NCBI RefSeq assembly: GCF_000300535.1
Contig: NZ_AMSH01000005.1
Span: 1-64,000, forward strand
Direction: 5' to 3'
DNA length: 64,000 nt
Source: Bacillus xiamenensis
Lineage (GTDB): Bacteria > Bacillota > Bacilli > Bacillales > Bacillaceae
Position numbers and translations under genes: made by a program. The notes under the pieces were generated by a model. That model worked only from the letters and a program-made list of their open reading frames with translations. It was not told the origin of the DNA and ran no database searches. Positions 28,133-36,829 of the stretch are shown here, piece by piece. Numbering within the stretch: position 1 is the stretch's first letter; each line of letters starts with the position of its first letter.

Positions 28133-29080
28133 ATGATTGAAATTGACAACGGGGGAGCCATCGCAATAAAAGGATTTAACTATCAAAAAGCTTCCATCAT
28201 ACTTGTAATGATTCATAATTTTGAAAAAGATAATTTTATAGTCATACCTGAATCGCGAGAAGATTTTGAAATTCATCTTGGACAAGATACTTATTTTATA
28301 CAAGTGAAAGGAACAAAAAAACTTTCCATAGGTAAGTTGAAGTCAAGGCCTAGCGGAAAAGCTTCAATCATAGAGAAAAATCTTTCTCCTGGTAATGATG
28401 GAGATATAAGGAAAATTTTCCTGTGGGATATAGCGGAGTTAACAAAAAATGAATTGATAAGCCAAGAAGGAACGCTTATTCCTATGAAACACAGCCTTTC
28501 ATCGAAACAAAAGACAGAGATTATAAATACTCTTGATTTAGATGAAGAACAGAAAAATAGAATGAACAATCAGTATATATATATAACTCCTTTTCCAAAC
28601 GATATAAATTTGGCTTTAACATTTTTAAAAGGAGAAATGGTTAATGAAAACTTGTTGGTTTCTAATGATCGAGCTAAATTAGTTTTAGGAGAACTATCAT
28701 TGGAAATAGATCGTAAAAGTGAAATAGTAGTTTCTACTGAAAGTGATGTAGAAAGGAAAAAAATCGACGGGAATTATCTTAAGCAGGTATTCATTAATGT
28801 TAAGCAAAAAGAGATGTTTGATGAAATTTTAGATAATCTCTCAATCAACACCATTATGAAAAAAAAAGTAAAGAAGGAGAAATTAAGAATACCACTCTTG
28901 TATCAAAATATTAAAGAGCAAACGAAGAAAAAGGCAGATATTAATTTACTTATGAGGGAGAATGATGAGGGTGCTATTAACTATCTCAGAGATCTATTGG
29001 TAGATATAGTGCCAGATATGAAGCCTACAGAACTATCTATTGCTTTAGCAATAGACTGTTTTTGTGAGTTGGGAGAATAA
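28133..29080 (+). CDS. Cap4/DUF4297-like nuclease-domain protein (putative defence effector)
   Basis: A 315-aa protein. Residues 7-60 show the pattern of the DUF4297/Cap4-type PD-(D/E)xK nuclease: GGAIAIKGFNYQKA, then ESREDFEIHLG with Glu40 and Asp44, then FIQVKG with the Gln57-x-Lys59 pair. The remaining 250 residues are helical and Lys/Glu-rich without a known motif, and could be the sensing or ATPase-docking part. AGGAGGAG precedes the start. The SMC-like ATPase gene begins 6 bases after its stop, so they form one operon. The pairing recalls Lamassu (LmuA-LmuB) and other ABC-3C anti-phage systems. The nuclease assignment is by motif only. Confidence 0.7.
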   Translation: MIEIDNGGAIAIKGFNYQKASIILVMIHNFEKDNFIVIPESREDFEIHLGQDTYFIQVKGTKKLSIGKLKSRPSGKASIIEKNLSPGNDGDIRKIFLWDIAELTKNELISQEGTLIPMKHSLSSKQKTEIINTLDLDEEQKNRMNNQYIYITPFPNDINLALTFLKGEMVNENLLVSNDRAKLVLGELSLEIDRKSEIVVSTESDVERKKIDGNYLKQVFINVKQKEMFDEILDNLSINTIMKKKVKKEKLRIPLLYQNIKEQTKKKADINLLMRENDEGAINYLRDLLVDIVPDMKPTELSIALAIDCFCELGE

Positions 29081-29085
29081 AATCT

Positions 29086-29760
29086 ATGATAATAATTGCT
29101 TTTTCTATTCTTGATTTTAAAAATAAAGAAGCTCAGAATTTTGACTTTAAAGTTGGGACTAATCTTATTGTTAGTAAAGGAAATACCAAAGGTAAATCAA
29201 GTCTTTTAAAATCAATGTATTATACATTAGGATTTGACGTACATCAATTCCCTAGTAACTGGAATATAAATTCCATGTATTTTCAAATAGAAGTATTGGT
29301 AAATAATATTAAATATAATATAACTAGACAAAAAGATATTTTCAGAGTAAGTGATGTAGAAGTACCTTTGAATGTAAAAGAGTATTCAGAGTGGCTTCAA
29401 CATAAACTTGAAATTAAAATGCAGTTAGCTAATACTCGTACTAAGCACTTATACGAGGCATATTCTTCGGCAGTAATTTTACCATTTTACATAGATCAAG
29501 ACGATTCTTGGGATGGCGGAATTTATAGAAATGTAACTAATACTTTGAATCAATATACTCGCATACCGGAAGATATTTTCAAAAGTGTTTTTAATCTCTC
29601 CAATTACGAGCTTCTGGAGTTGCAAAATTCACTTACTAATTATAATAAAGAAAAGAATACGGTAGTGTCTACAATAGAGAGCTTGTTAAATGTTTTGGAA
29701 GATTATAGACATGAAAACGCAGATGTCCCGTCCCTACTGTTTCAAAAATTGATAAAATAG
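29086..29760 (+). CDS. SMC/Rad50-like ATPase, N-terminal part (frameshifted gene)
   Basis: The 224 aa contain the N-terminal half of an ABC/SMC-type ATPase head. Walker A is GNTKGKSS (residues 32-39), preceded by the strand TNLIVSKG, and a coiled-coil start follows at about 185-224. The frame ends at TAG 29758-29760. Reading resumes one frame back and the rest of the ATPase lies at 29787-30770. Without the shift the two parts would make one protein of about 560 aa. It follows the nuclease gene by 5 bases and should be its partner. Confidence 0.75.
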   Translation: MIIIAFSILDFKNKEAQNFDFKVGTNLIVSKGNTKGKSSLLKSMYYTLGFDVHQFPSNWNINSMYFQIEVLVNNIKYNITRQKDIFRVSDVEVPLNVKEYSEWLQHKLEIKMQLANTRTKHLYEAYSSAVILPFYIDQDDSWDGGIYRNVTNTLNQYTRIPEDIFKSVFNLSNYELLELQNSLTNYNKEKNTVVSTIESLLNVLEDYRHENADVPSLLFQKLIK

Positions 29761-29786
29761 CCCTAAATAAAGATATCGATCGCTAC

Positions 29787-30770
29787 TTGCAGATGCAAAA
29801 TGAATTAAATGAACAAATAGTAAAATATAAAATGAAGCTATTAAACAAGCAAGAAATGTTGGATTTGCAAAAGCAAGAATTGTCTGAATTAGAGCAGCTT
29901 TTAAAAATGAACAAAAAGAGATATAACTCTATTGAAACAGAATGTCAGTACTGTCATTCTAAATTAACGAAAGAACAATCTTTAACAAGACTTGATTTAT
30001 CGAATAATTATTTTGAAATATCGCTTTTGAAAGAGGAAATAGAAAAAGAAGTAGAAAAATTGACTAATGAAATTATAGAATTCGAATCACAGCAAAATTC
30101 TATTGAATCTAAAATTGATGAAATTCATCGTAGGATTCAAAATTCTAAAGATCTACTTACGATTGATGATTATGTAAAAGCAACTGCTAAAAAAGAAGCA
30201 TCAAATGAATTGGAAAATTTAGTTGATAAACAAGTTCTTTCTAAATATAATTTAGAAGAAAAAATTAAAGTATTAAGAAGGAAAATTAATAAACTGAAGA
30301 AAGAGAAAGAAAGTTTAAGAGAGATTATTGAACGAGATTACATTAATTTGGTATTTGAAATAAAAAAAGTATTAACTGATATAAACCTGGATTTAACTGA
30401 TTTAAATCTGGATGAACTTAAATTTCTTGAATTTAAGAAAATATCGGGTAGTGGTATGGATAAAAATAAAAAATTTTTAGCTTACTATTTAATTTATTTT
30501 AGTTTGTTGAGGAAGTATAGCTCTTATATAATTCCCTTTTGTATGGATTCGTTTATTAAAAATGAAATTACGGGTGAGACAGCAAAAAAGATGTTTGAAG
30601 CAATAGAAAAATATTTTTTTGACACTAATCAGTCTTTCTTTTCAATCGTTTCTGAAAACCTTAAACATTTAGAGTTTGTAGACAGTTACAATAAGATTAA
30701 TGTTGAGGGTAAGCTGTTGGTTAAAGATAAATATGATGAGGTTGCTTTGAAATTCAAATTTGATAGTTAA
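29787..30770 (+). CDS. SMC/Rad50-like ATPase, C-terminal part (frameshifted gene)
   Basis: The 327 aa continue the ATPase in the -1 frame. Residues 1-50 and about 75-190 are coiled coil around a zinc-hook-like CQYC (Cys53 and Cys56, ECQYCHSKL). The C-terminal head has a signature-like SGSGMDKNKK (near 220-229) and a Walker-B-like IIPFCMDS (near 248-255), where DS replaces DE. The TTG at 29787 has no ribosome site and is not a credible start. The open frame reaches back to about 29715, overlapping the N-terminal part. Confidence 0.7.
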   Translation: MQMQNELNEQIVKYKMKLLNKQEMLDLQKQELSELEQLLKMNKKRYNSIETECQYCHSKLTKEQSLTRLDLSNNYFEISLLKEEIEKEVEKLTNEIIEFESQQNSIESKIDEIHRRIQNSKDLLTIDDYVKATAKKEASNELENLVDKQVLSKYNLEEKIKVLRRKINKLKKEKESLREIIERDYINLVFEIKKVLTDINLDLTDLNLDELKFLEFKKISGSGMDKNKKFLAYYLIYFSLLRKYSSYIIPFCMDSFIKNEITGETAKKMFEAIEKYFFDTNQSFFSIVSENLKHLEFVDSYNKINVEGKLLVKDKYDEVALKFKFDS

Positions 30771-31114
30771 AATTATGAAAGAGCCTTGAATGCCATTTGA
30801 TAGTTCAAACTTTCAAATGCCTGAAGAGAAAAATAATTATCCGAAAGAAATTAACTCATATAGAATTATGCACTTAATATTCTTAATTTTGTTTTTAGTA
30901 GAATACTCAACCCTTTGATTATACTGGAAAATGATAAGATTCCTCATCAAAAAACACCAAGGAGAAAAGTAAATTCCTTTACAGTAGGAGCTGGCTTTTT
31001 TGTGCAGAAACTAAATTAAATATTATATGTTTTTTCGATCTTAACCATGTGAAAGGATGAAGAAACAAAGAGTTGATTGACTTCGTTCTTCGCTTCATAG
31101 ATTGAGGAGTTGGT
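30771..31114. other. Gene-free A+T-rich stretch
   Basis: I see no gene, clear terminator or RNA structure in these 344 bases. Short CDS-like pieces carry no ribosome site. Confidence 0.5.
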
Positions 31115-31693
31115 TCAACTTTTCATTCTTAATTTTCTCCACAACACCACCGCAAGAACAACCAAGATGATACATTTAATCGAAAGCAAAAGCATTTGCA
31201 TTGCCATAGGTGCTTGCCCATTTGTGGTTTGATCCACGATATTATGCAATGCGTGCCATATGATCACCCATTGCAGGCTGTTAGTAAGTGCGACGATTTC
31301 GGCCGCAACGAATCCAAATAAGAAGGCGAAGACGATTTGTGCGATGGTTAAGGTGATGCTTTTTCCGCTTAGTAGATTCGCAGCATGCCCAAAACCGAAT
31401 AGTACAGCGGAGCCCCATATGGCAGTGCTCAAGTTGATTTGTTTTAAATATTGAAACAGAATGCCTCGAAAAATTACTTCTTCAAAAATACCGACACACA
31501 CCATGAAGAAACAAAGTGCCAGAAAGGAAGAAACAGATAAATCCTTGTTGAATCCAGCAATAAACGGAATGGCCTCGATGATTAGGATGGGAAATATCCA
31601 CAAACCGAGAGATCCTTTTCGAAAACCTATTTCTTTCAAGTGAAAACGACTTTTTTGAATAATGAATAGAAGTAAAAGATACCCAGCCAGCAT
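31115..31693 (-). CDS. CPBP (CAAX/Abi) family membrane protein, probably broken at its start
   Basis: A 192-aa reading frame with about five membrane helices and the family motifs FEEVIFRGILF (near residue 75), FGFGHAANLL (near 105) and WHALHNIVD (near 155). ATG 31693 has no ribosome site. In the same frame, upstream, lies ATG 31723, which starts MTIYLIIG and then meets TGA (31697-31699), followed by SMLAGYLL. The gene therefore seems to have acquired a nonsense codon in its first helix. CPBP proteins often serve in bacteriocin immunity or peptide processing. The role here is unknown. Confidence 0.7.
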   Translation of the reverse strand: MLAGYLLLLFIIQKSRFHLKEIGFRKGSLGLWIFPILIIEAIPFIAGFNKDLSVSSFLALCFFMVCVGIFEEVIFRGILFQYLKQINLSTAIWGSAVLFGFGHAANLLSGKSITLTIAQIVFAFLFGFVAAEIVALTNSLQWVIIWHALHNIVDQTTNGQAPMAMQMLLLSIKCIILVVLAVVLWRKLRMKS

Positions 31694-31869
31694 GGATCAG
31701 CCAATGATGAGATAGATGGTCATTGGATCGGTTACTTCTTTGATGGATATATATAGACACCTGCACCTGTATGATATCAAAAAATATTTTTATCTCTTAA
31801 GTTAAAAATCCATAATTTAGATGAAAATCAAAATATTTTCAAGTATATTAGAATTAACTAAACATACGG

Positions 31870-34554
31870 ATGGTGTTTTTCTTTATGGTTTTAATATATA
31901 TGGATGGGCAAGATAAATCAGATCAAATCAAAGATTGGAAAATATGTACTGAAAAAGATTCCGATAGACTTATGTTAAGAGTTGAATTTCCATCAGGTAA
32001 GTTCTTTTATAAACCACTAGATCAATGTGTGATTGAACCAACAATAGATTGTAAAGGGAATTTACTACATAATAAAAAAAAGAATACGTTCAGTAATATT
32101 GAGAAGGCAATACATTATGGAAATAAATATATCGTATTAAAATACCCGGAATCCGAAAAACCATATATTATGGAGAGTGATAACGCTCAAATTTTATATT
32201 CGGCAAATTTTAAAAATGGAGAAGTATTCTCATACTTTACTTCAGTTGCAAAAGAACGTTTAAAGTTTACTAGTAAGCATATAGCAGAGAATGTAATACG
32301 ACAGTTAGAAAGAATAGTTCCTCATTCCGGTACAGCTTTAAATGCCTATTGTTGTGGTGAAACAGAAAAAAGAACACCGAAAAAACATTTGATTTTCCCT
32401 TTTGGATTAAATGAATCACAATTAAAAGCAGTCGAAGCAGCATTTTCATCCCAGATAAGTGTCATTGAAGGACCACCTGGAACAGGCAAAACTCAGACAA
32501 TACTTAATATTATTGCTAACATATTAATAAATGGGAATACAGTAGCAATAGTTTCTAATAATAATGATGCTGTGAATAATGTGTATGAGAAACTTGAGAA
32601 GGTGAATTTAGGATATATAATAGCGAAATTAGGTAATAAAAATAATCAAAAGGAGTTTTTTCAATCATTGATTGAGAATGTTAATGAAAATATACAAGAC
32701 GTAAAAGAAATAGAAGAAATCGATGATCTTGTCCAGAAATTAAAAAAACATTTGCATGTACAAAATCAAGTAGCAAGTTTAAAAGCTGAAATTAATGAAT
32801 TGTCTGTAGAATTATCTTATCTAGAAAAGTGGCGACACGAGGAACGACCTGATGTAAAATTGATCCCTCTAGAAAAATATAAATTTAGTCTCAGAAAAAT
32901 AGTTGATTTAATGGTTTTTTTAGATCATCAAGTTAAAGCGAAAGTTTCCTTAAAGAAAAAATTACAATTGCTTTTTAATTATCAAATGATTCGAACAAGC
33001 TTTCTTAATGATATTAATGAGCGCGACAATTTTATTTATTCACTTCAATTCTTGTTTTATCAACGTTTATTAAAACGTAAAAAGAAAAAAGTTGATTTTT
33101 ATGAGAACGAGCTGAAAAGCCAAAATTTTGGAGATCTATTAGAAGATTTAACCGATAATTCTATGGGGTATCTTAAAAATTATCTAAGTGAAACTATTCC
33201 ATCTAAGTCATTTAATTTTGAGTTGGATAATTACAAAAAAAATTTTAATCTGTTCTTAAATAGATATCCAATCTTAGGTAGTGGAAGTCAATCAATAATT
33301 AATGCACTAGGTAAGGGTACATTAATTGATTATGTCATTATGGATGAAGCTTCTCAGCAAGAAATAATTTCAGGAGTTTTAAGTGCAGGTTGTGCCAAGA
33401 ATTTGATTGTTGTTGGTGATAGAAAACAACTGCCACATATTGAGATTAAGAGTGACATTGAGCCACCTTCTCCTGTTTATGATAATAGAAAAATGAGTTT
33501 TTTAGATTCTATTATCTCGTGTTTAAAAGAGGAGATCCCTATAACTTTACTAAAAGAGCACTATAGATGTCATCCGAAAATTATTCAATTTTGTAATCAA
33601 CAATATTATGACAATCAGCTAATTCCAATGACTGAGGATAAAGGAGAGCAGTCTTTAGAGTTGATTACAACTTCAAAAGGAAATCATATGAGATGGAACG
33701 CTAATCAAAGAGAACTAGAGTCAATTCTTGAAGTAGGAGTTGGGGAAGCAGAAGAGACTAATTTTATTGCTCCTTATAATGCACAAATCAACTTGTCAAA
33801 AAAGTATTTAGGCAATAATGTCTCAAGTTCAACAATTCATAAAGTTCAGGGGAAAGAGCGTGACAATATTATCTTCTCTACAGTTCTTGATAATAAGAAA
33901 AGTAGTTTAAGTAAGATGGATTTTGTTGATAATCCCAACTTAGTAAATGTGGCTGTATCTCGTGCGAAGCATAAGTTTACATTAGTGACAGGTAATAGTG
34001 TTTTTTTACCTTATAACCAAGACATTGCAGCGCTTATCAGATATATTCAGTACTATGCTGATTCTGATCAGATACATGAAAGTCCTGTTATCTCCGCGTT
34101 TGATTTACTTTATCATGAATATGATAAATCGCTAGAGAAGTTAAAAGTAAAATTAGATGACAAAGATTCTAAATTTAAATCTGAACAGATAATTGCAGCA
34201 ATTCTTAAAGAATTGATGTTAAAGGATGATTTTAAAATATTACTCTTTCATATGCATATAAAATTATCTCAACTGGTTAAAACGGATAGTAATTTTACGA
34301 AAAGAGAGCAAAAATTTCAGAAAAGAGCTAGCTGTGATTTTGTGTTTTATTATAAGGTAGGAAAAGTACCTATGGCAGTTATTGAAGTAGATGGTGGTTA
34401 TCATAATACACAGATACAAAAAGAACGAGATAGTGTTAAAGATAGCATTCTGGATAAGGTTAAAATTCCACTCCTTAGACTGAAGACCACTGACGTGAAT
34501 GTTGAAAAGAAAATTGAGGAATTTCTCTTAAGAACAATCAATATGGAACATTAA
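31870..34554 (+). CDS. SF1 (UPF1-like) helicase with C-terminal DUF2726-like nuclease domain
   Basis: The 894-aa protein has all SF1 motifs. The Q-motif LNESQLKAV is near residue 180, Walker A GPPGTGKTQT at 201-210 and Walker B VIMDEAS near 489-495. GDRKQLP is at 516-522, HYRCHP at 564-569, HKVQGKERDNIIF at 657-669 and VNVAVSRAKHKF at 692-703. A long coiled-coil insertion (about 285-460) lies between motifs I and II. Residues 765-890 resemble DUF2726/Vsr-like nucleases: E772, D823 (SCDFVFY), AVIEVDGGYH with E839 and D841, then PLLRLKT. Starts at 31870, 31885 or 31900 are possible; none has a good ribosome site. It resembles helicase-nuclease defence proteins. It stands alone, ended by a terminator. 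Confidence 0.8.
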   Translation: MVFFFMVLIYMDGQDKSDQIKDWKICTEKDSDRLMLRVEFPSGKFFYKPLDQCVIEPTIDCKGNLLHNKKKNTFSNIEKAIHYGNKYIVLKYPESEKPYIMESDNAQILYSANFKNGEVFSYFTSVAKERLKFTSKHIAENVIRQLERIVPHSGTALNAYCCGETEKRTPKKHLIFPFGLNESQLKAVEAAFSSQISVIEGPPGTGKTQTILNIIANILINGNTVAIVSNNNDAVNNVYEKLEKVNLGYIIAKLGNKNNQKEFFQSLIENVNENIQDVKEIEEIDDLVQKLKKHLHVQNQVASLKAEINELSVELSYLEKWRHEERPDVKLIPLEKYKFSLRKIVDLMVFLDHQVKAKVSLKKKLQLLFNYQMIRTSFLNDINERDNFIYSLQFLFYQRLLKRKKKKVDFYENELKSQNFGDLLEDLTDNSMGYLKNYLSETIPSKSFNFELDNYKKNFNLFLNRYPILGSGSQSIINALGKGTLIDYVIMDEASQQEIISGVLSAGCAKNLIVVGDRKQLPHIEIKSDIEPPSPVYDNRKMSFLDSIISCLKEEIPITLLKEHYRCHPKIIQFCNQQYYDNQLIPMTEDKGEQSLELITTSKGNHMRWNANQRELESILEVGVGEAEETNFIAPYNAQINLSKKYLGNNVSSSTIHKVQGKERDNIIFSTVLDNKKSSLSKMDFVDNPNLVNVAVSRAKHKFTLVTGNSVFLPYNQDIAALIRYIQYYADSDQIHESPVISAFDLLYHEYDKSLEKLKVKLDDKDSKFKSEQIIAAILKELMLKDDFKILLFHMHIKLSQLVKTDSNFTKREQKFQKRASCDFVFYYKVGKVPMAVIEVDGGYHNTQIQKERDSVKDSILDKVKIPLLRLKTTDVNVEKKIEEFLLRTINMEH

Positions 34555-34556
34555 TG

Positions 34557-34600
34557 AAAAGTCCTAAACCTTTTTTGAAATTAGGTTTTAGGACTTTTTT
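34557..34600. terminator. Terminator after the helicase gene
   Basis: AAGTCCTAAACC (34559-34570) pairs with GGTTTTAGGACTT (34584-34596), then TTTT. It lies between convergent genes. Confidence 0.85.
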
Positions 34601-34617
34601 AAATAAGAATTTATTAA

Positions 34618-35178
34618 CTAATATTTCTTCAACAACCCATATATAAACACATCATCAAACTTCCCTTTACCATACTCATATTCCCTTAACAATCCTTCAC
34701 GTACAAAATTAAATTTCTCTAACAATTTAACAGAAGTTAGATTATCAGGGTCTATCAATGCTTCAATCCGATTCAGGTTCATCTCCTGAAATCCATATCG
34801 CAACACCGCAGTAATCGCTTCCTTCATGATGCCTTTTCTCCAATGATCGTGGTGTAATTCATAGCCAATTTCTGTACGGAGGTGCTGTTTTTCTAGATTG
34901 AGAAAGCCGCAGCTGCCGATGATGGTGGGGTTGTTTTTTAAAGAAATGCCCCAGCGGATGCCTGTTTGTTCTTTGAAGATATTGTCATACCACTTGATTT
35001 CTCCTTTTGTGTCTTCGATGGTTTCATGTGCATCAATGCCCATGTAGCGGCAGACAGTTTCATTGGATAAATAGATGTGCATATCCTCAGCATCTGCGAT
35101 CGTTGCTTGTTTTAAGATCAGTCTTTCGGTATGTATCGTTGGAAATGATTGTGGAAATATCAGTTTATGTCTAGTCAT
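34618..35178 (-). CDS. GNAT acetyltransferase, RimJ/RimL type
   Basis: A 186-aa GNAT protein of the RimJ/RimL (Acetyltransf_3) branch. It opens with IHTERLILKQATIADAEDM, has HDHWRKGIMKEAI as acetyl-CoA loop (near residue 112), and IEALIDPDNLTSVKLLEKFNF followed by REGLLREYEYGKGKFDDVFIYGLL at the end. Such enzymes acetylate ribosomal protein N-termini or small molecules and antibiotics. The substrate is not readable. It is likely part of the strain-variable gene set. Confidence 0.85.
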   Translation of the reverse strand: MTRHKLIFPQSFPTIHTERLILKQATIADAEDMHIYLSNETVCRYMGIDAHETIEDTKGEIKWYDNIFKEQTGIRWGISLKNNPTIIGSCGFLNLEKQHLRTEIGYELHHDHWRKGIMKEAITAVLRYGFQEMNLNRIEALIDPDNLTSVKLLEKFNFVREGLLREYEYGKGKFDDVFIYGLLKKY

Positions 35179-35316
35179 ATGTATCTCCTATAGTTTATTT
35201 TATTTGAATTATACCTGTATTGGTACAATTTGTGGAATGCTCTGATATAATATGAATTTATCATTGGGGTAATCATTTACATTCGAATTTTACTAAAGAA
35301 AAAGAGGATAAAAGAA

Positions 35317-35886
35317 ATGGGCATTTTTCTGATCATGATTTGTATCATGGTGATCACCGTATCTTTAATGATTTATTTATTTAAAAAGGGAGCCTTTCGT
35401 TCTAAGGTGTTAGTGATAATAGGTTCTGTTTTAGGTGGAGCCATACTAGTTGTCTGGATAGCAATGTTTTTTAATTTTCACTCTATCACTTTAACAGATG
35501 AATCGATAGGTCATTTTAAGATCGGTCAAACATTTAAGGGAGATCATCAGTTTGTTGAGAATTCTCAATTCTCTCATCAAAAACAGACGGTCTACATGGA
35601 AAAAGAAAATGAAGATTTTGTCGTATCAGTTGATCAACATCATCGAGTAACATCTATTTACAATCAGTCAAAACAGAAAAATCTTCAAACATCTAAGGGA
35701 GTTAAAATAGGAGAAGATTATTCATCTGTGATACAAACATATGGAGAGCAATTCAAGAAGCTCTGGTTTGTCGAAGGGTATAGCAAAGGTATACAATACC
35801 AAGATCAATCAAATGGCATCATTTTGGAGTTCTTTTTCAATGACGAGACACTAGCACTCATTGAACTTCGTAGTAAGCGGGAGTGA
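35317..35886 (+). CDS. Two-helix membrane protein with outside domain, unknown
   Basis: A 189-aa protein with two N-terminal membrane helices (FLIMICIMVITVSLMIYLF and VLVIIGSVLGGAILVVWIAM). An outside domain of about 130 residues begins with SITLTDESIGHFKIGQTFKGD. The G-H-F-K-I-G phrase and the later GVKIGEDYSSVIQTYG recall repeated small beta modules found in Bacillus surface proteins. No enzyme motif is visible. GAGG precedes ATG 35317. Confidence 0.65.
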   Translation: MGIFLIMICIMVITVSLMIYLFKKGAFRSKVLVIIGSVLGGAILVVWIAMFFNFHSITLTDESIGHFKIGQTFKGDHQFVENSQFSHQKQTVYMEKENEDFVVSVDQHHRVTSIYNQSKQKNLQTSKGVKIGEDYSSVIQTYGEQFKKLWFVEGYSKGIQYQDQSNGIILEFFFNDETLALIELRSKRE

Positions 35887-35901
35887 AATAGTAGAAAGTA
35901 A

Positions 35902-35932
35902 AAACGAGCATTCTATTGAAGTGCTCGTCTTT
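35902..35932. terminator. Bidirectional terminator
   Basis: ACGAGCA (35904-35910) pairs with TGCTCGT (35922-35928) between two convergent genes. Confidence 0.7.
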
Positions 35933-36104
35933 ATGTTGTTTTTTCATAACATGCCTTACAATAAAAAACCCCTTCATTTCTTAGCCAAGCCTTTACTTCT
36001 GTCATTCCTCGTCTCTTTGGGTAGACCAGCTTAACGTACACTTCTTCGTTATCTTCTATCTTCTTTTGGCAGCTAGCACAAGCAGGTTCTTCAAATAGAA
36101 ACAA
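35931..36104 (-). CDS. Small zinc-ribbon protein, 57 aa
   Basis: On the minus strand AGGAGGAT is followed by a TTG start at 36104 and an open frame of 57 codons. It carries CASC (near residue 9) and CKAC (near residue 49), two CxxC knuckles around EVYVKLVYPKRRGMTEVKAWLRNEG. This matches a widespread small Bacillus family often mislabelled as Fe3+-hydroxamate transporter substrate-binding protein. Two Cys pairs indicate a bound zinc ion. The function is unknown. Confidence 0.7.
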   Translation of the reverse strand: MFLFEEPACASCQKKIEDNEEVYVKLVYPKRRGMTEVKAWLRNEGVFYCKACYEKTT

Positions 36105-36283
36105 TCAATATCCTCCTTTTTGTAGATATTTCTTCCATTATATCAAAAGTTCAATACGATCTTTGCGGCCCATTCTTCACTTTCTCTATTTTTGTCCGAC
36201 ATATGCTAAGTAAAAGAAATTTCTATTTGTTGAAACCGTTTGTGAGAAAGTGTGCTCTAACAGGTGTAGGAGGTGTGGATGAG

Positions 36284-36829
36284 ATGAAGCAAATGCGTCT
36301 AATTAAAAAAGCACAAAAAGGGAATGTCCCGGCATTTGAGACATTAATGCTGATGTATCAAGAGCGTTTATATAAAACGGCTTTTCTCTACACAAGAAAT
36401 AAAGAGGATTCGTTAGATGCTGTTCAGGAGACGGTCATTAAAGCATTTAAGCATCTATCGGGCTTAAAAGAACCAGCCTATTTTTCTACATGGCTGACTA
36501 GTATCTTGATTCATACGATTTTTGCGATGAAGAAAAAGCAGCAAGATGTTGTTCCGTTTGAACAGCACCATGAGAGCGTTGAGCGGCATGATTTTTTGGA
36601 AGACAAGCTCGATTTAAAAAATGCACTAGATGTGTTAGATGAGCAATATCAGCTCGTGATTCAGCTGTTTTATTTTCAAGATTATTCGATTTCAATGATT
36701 TCTGAACAGATGGGTGTGCCCGAAGGAACGGTCAAAACTCATTTGTATCGAGCAAGAAAGTTATTAAAGCAAACGTTGGAGAAGGAGGAGAGAGTCGATG
36801 GAACGAAAAGAAATGAAAAAGCTTTATGA
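36284..36829 (+). CDS. ECF-type RNA polymerase sigma factor
   Basis: A sigma-70 family group IV protein (181 aa from ATG 36284). Region 2 runs from VPAFETLMLMYQERLYKTAFLYT to LDAVQETVIKAFKHL, with FSTWLTSILIHT at its end. Region 4 is DYSISMISEQMGVPEGTVKTHLYRARKLLKQ. The frame is open back to 36203, but AGGAGGTG (36268-36275) favours 36284. It overlaps by 32 bases the gene for its likely anti-sigma factor. The likely stimulus is envelope stress, by family habit. It may regulate its own promoter. Confidence 0.88.
   Translation: MKQMRLIKKAQKGNVPAFETLMLMYQERLYKTAFLYTRNKEDSLDAVQETVIKAFKHLSGLKEPAYFSTWLTSILIHTIFAMKKKQQDVVPFEQHHESVERHDFLEDKLDLKNALDVLDEQYQLVIQLFYFQDYSISMISEQMGVPEGTVKTHLYRARKLLKQTLEKEERVDGTKRNEKAL

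Noticed and set aside
29740-29752. Canonical -1 ribosomal slippery heptamer X XXY YYZ
   Set aside because: The A tract allows one tRNA to re-pair, but the full heptamer rule is not met in the zero frame. Programmed frameshifting stays possible, not supported.
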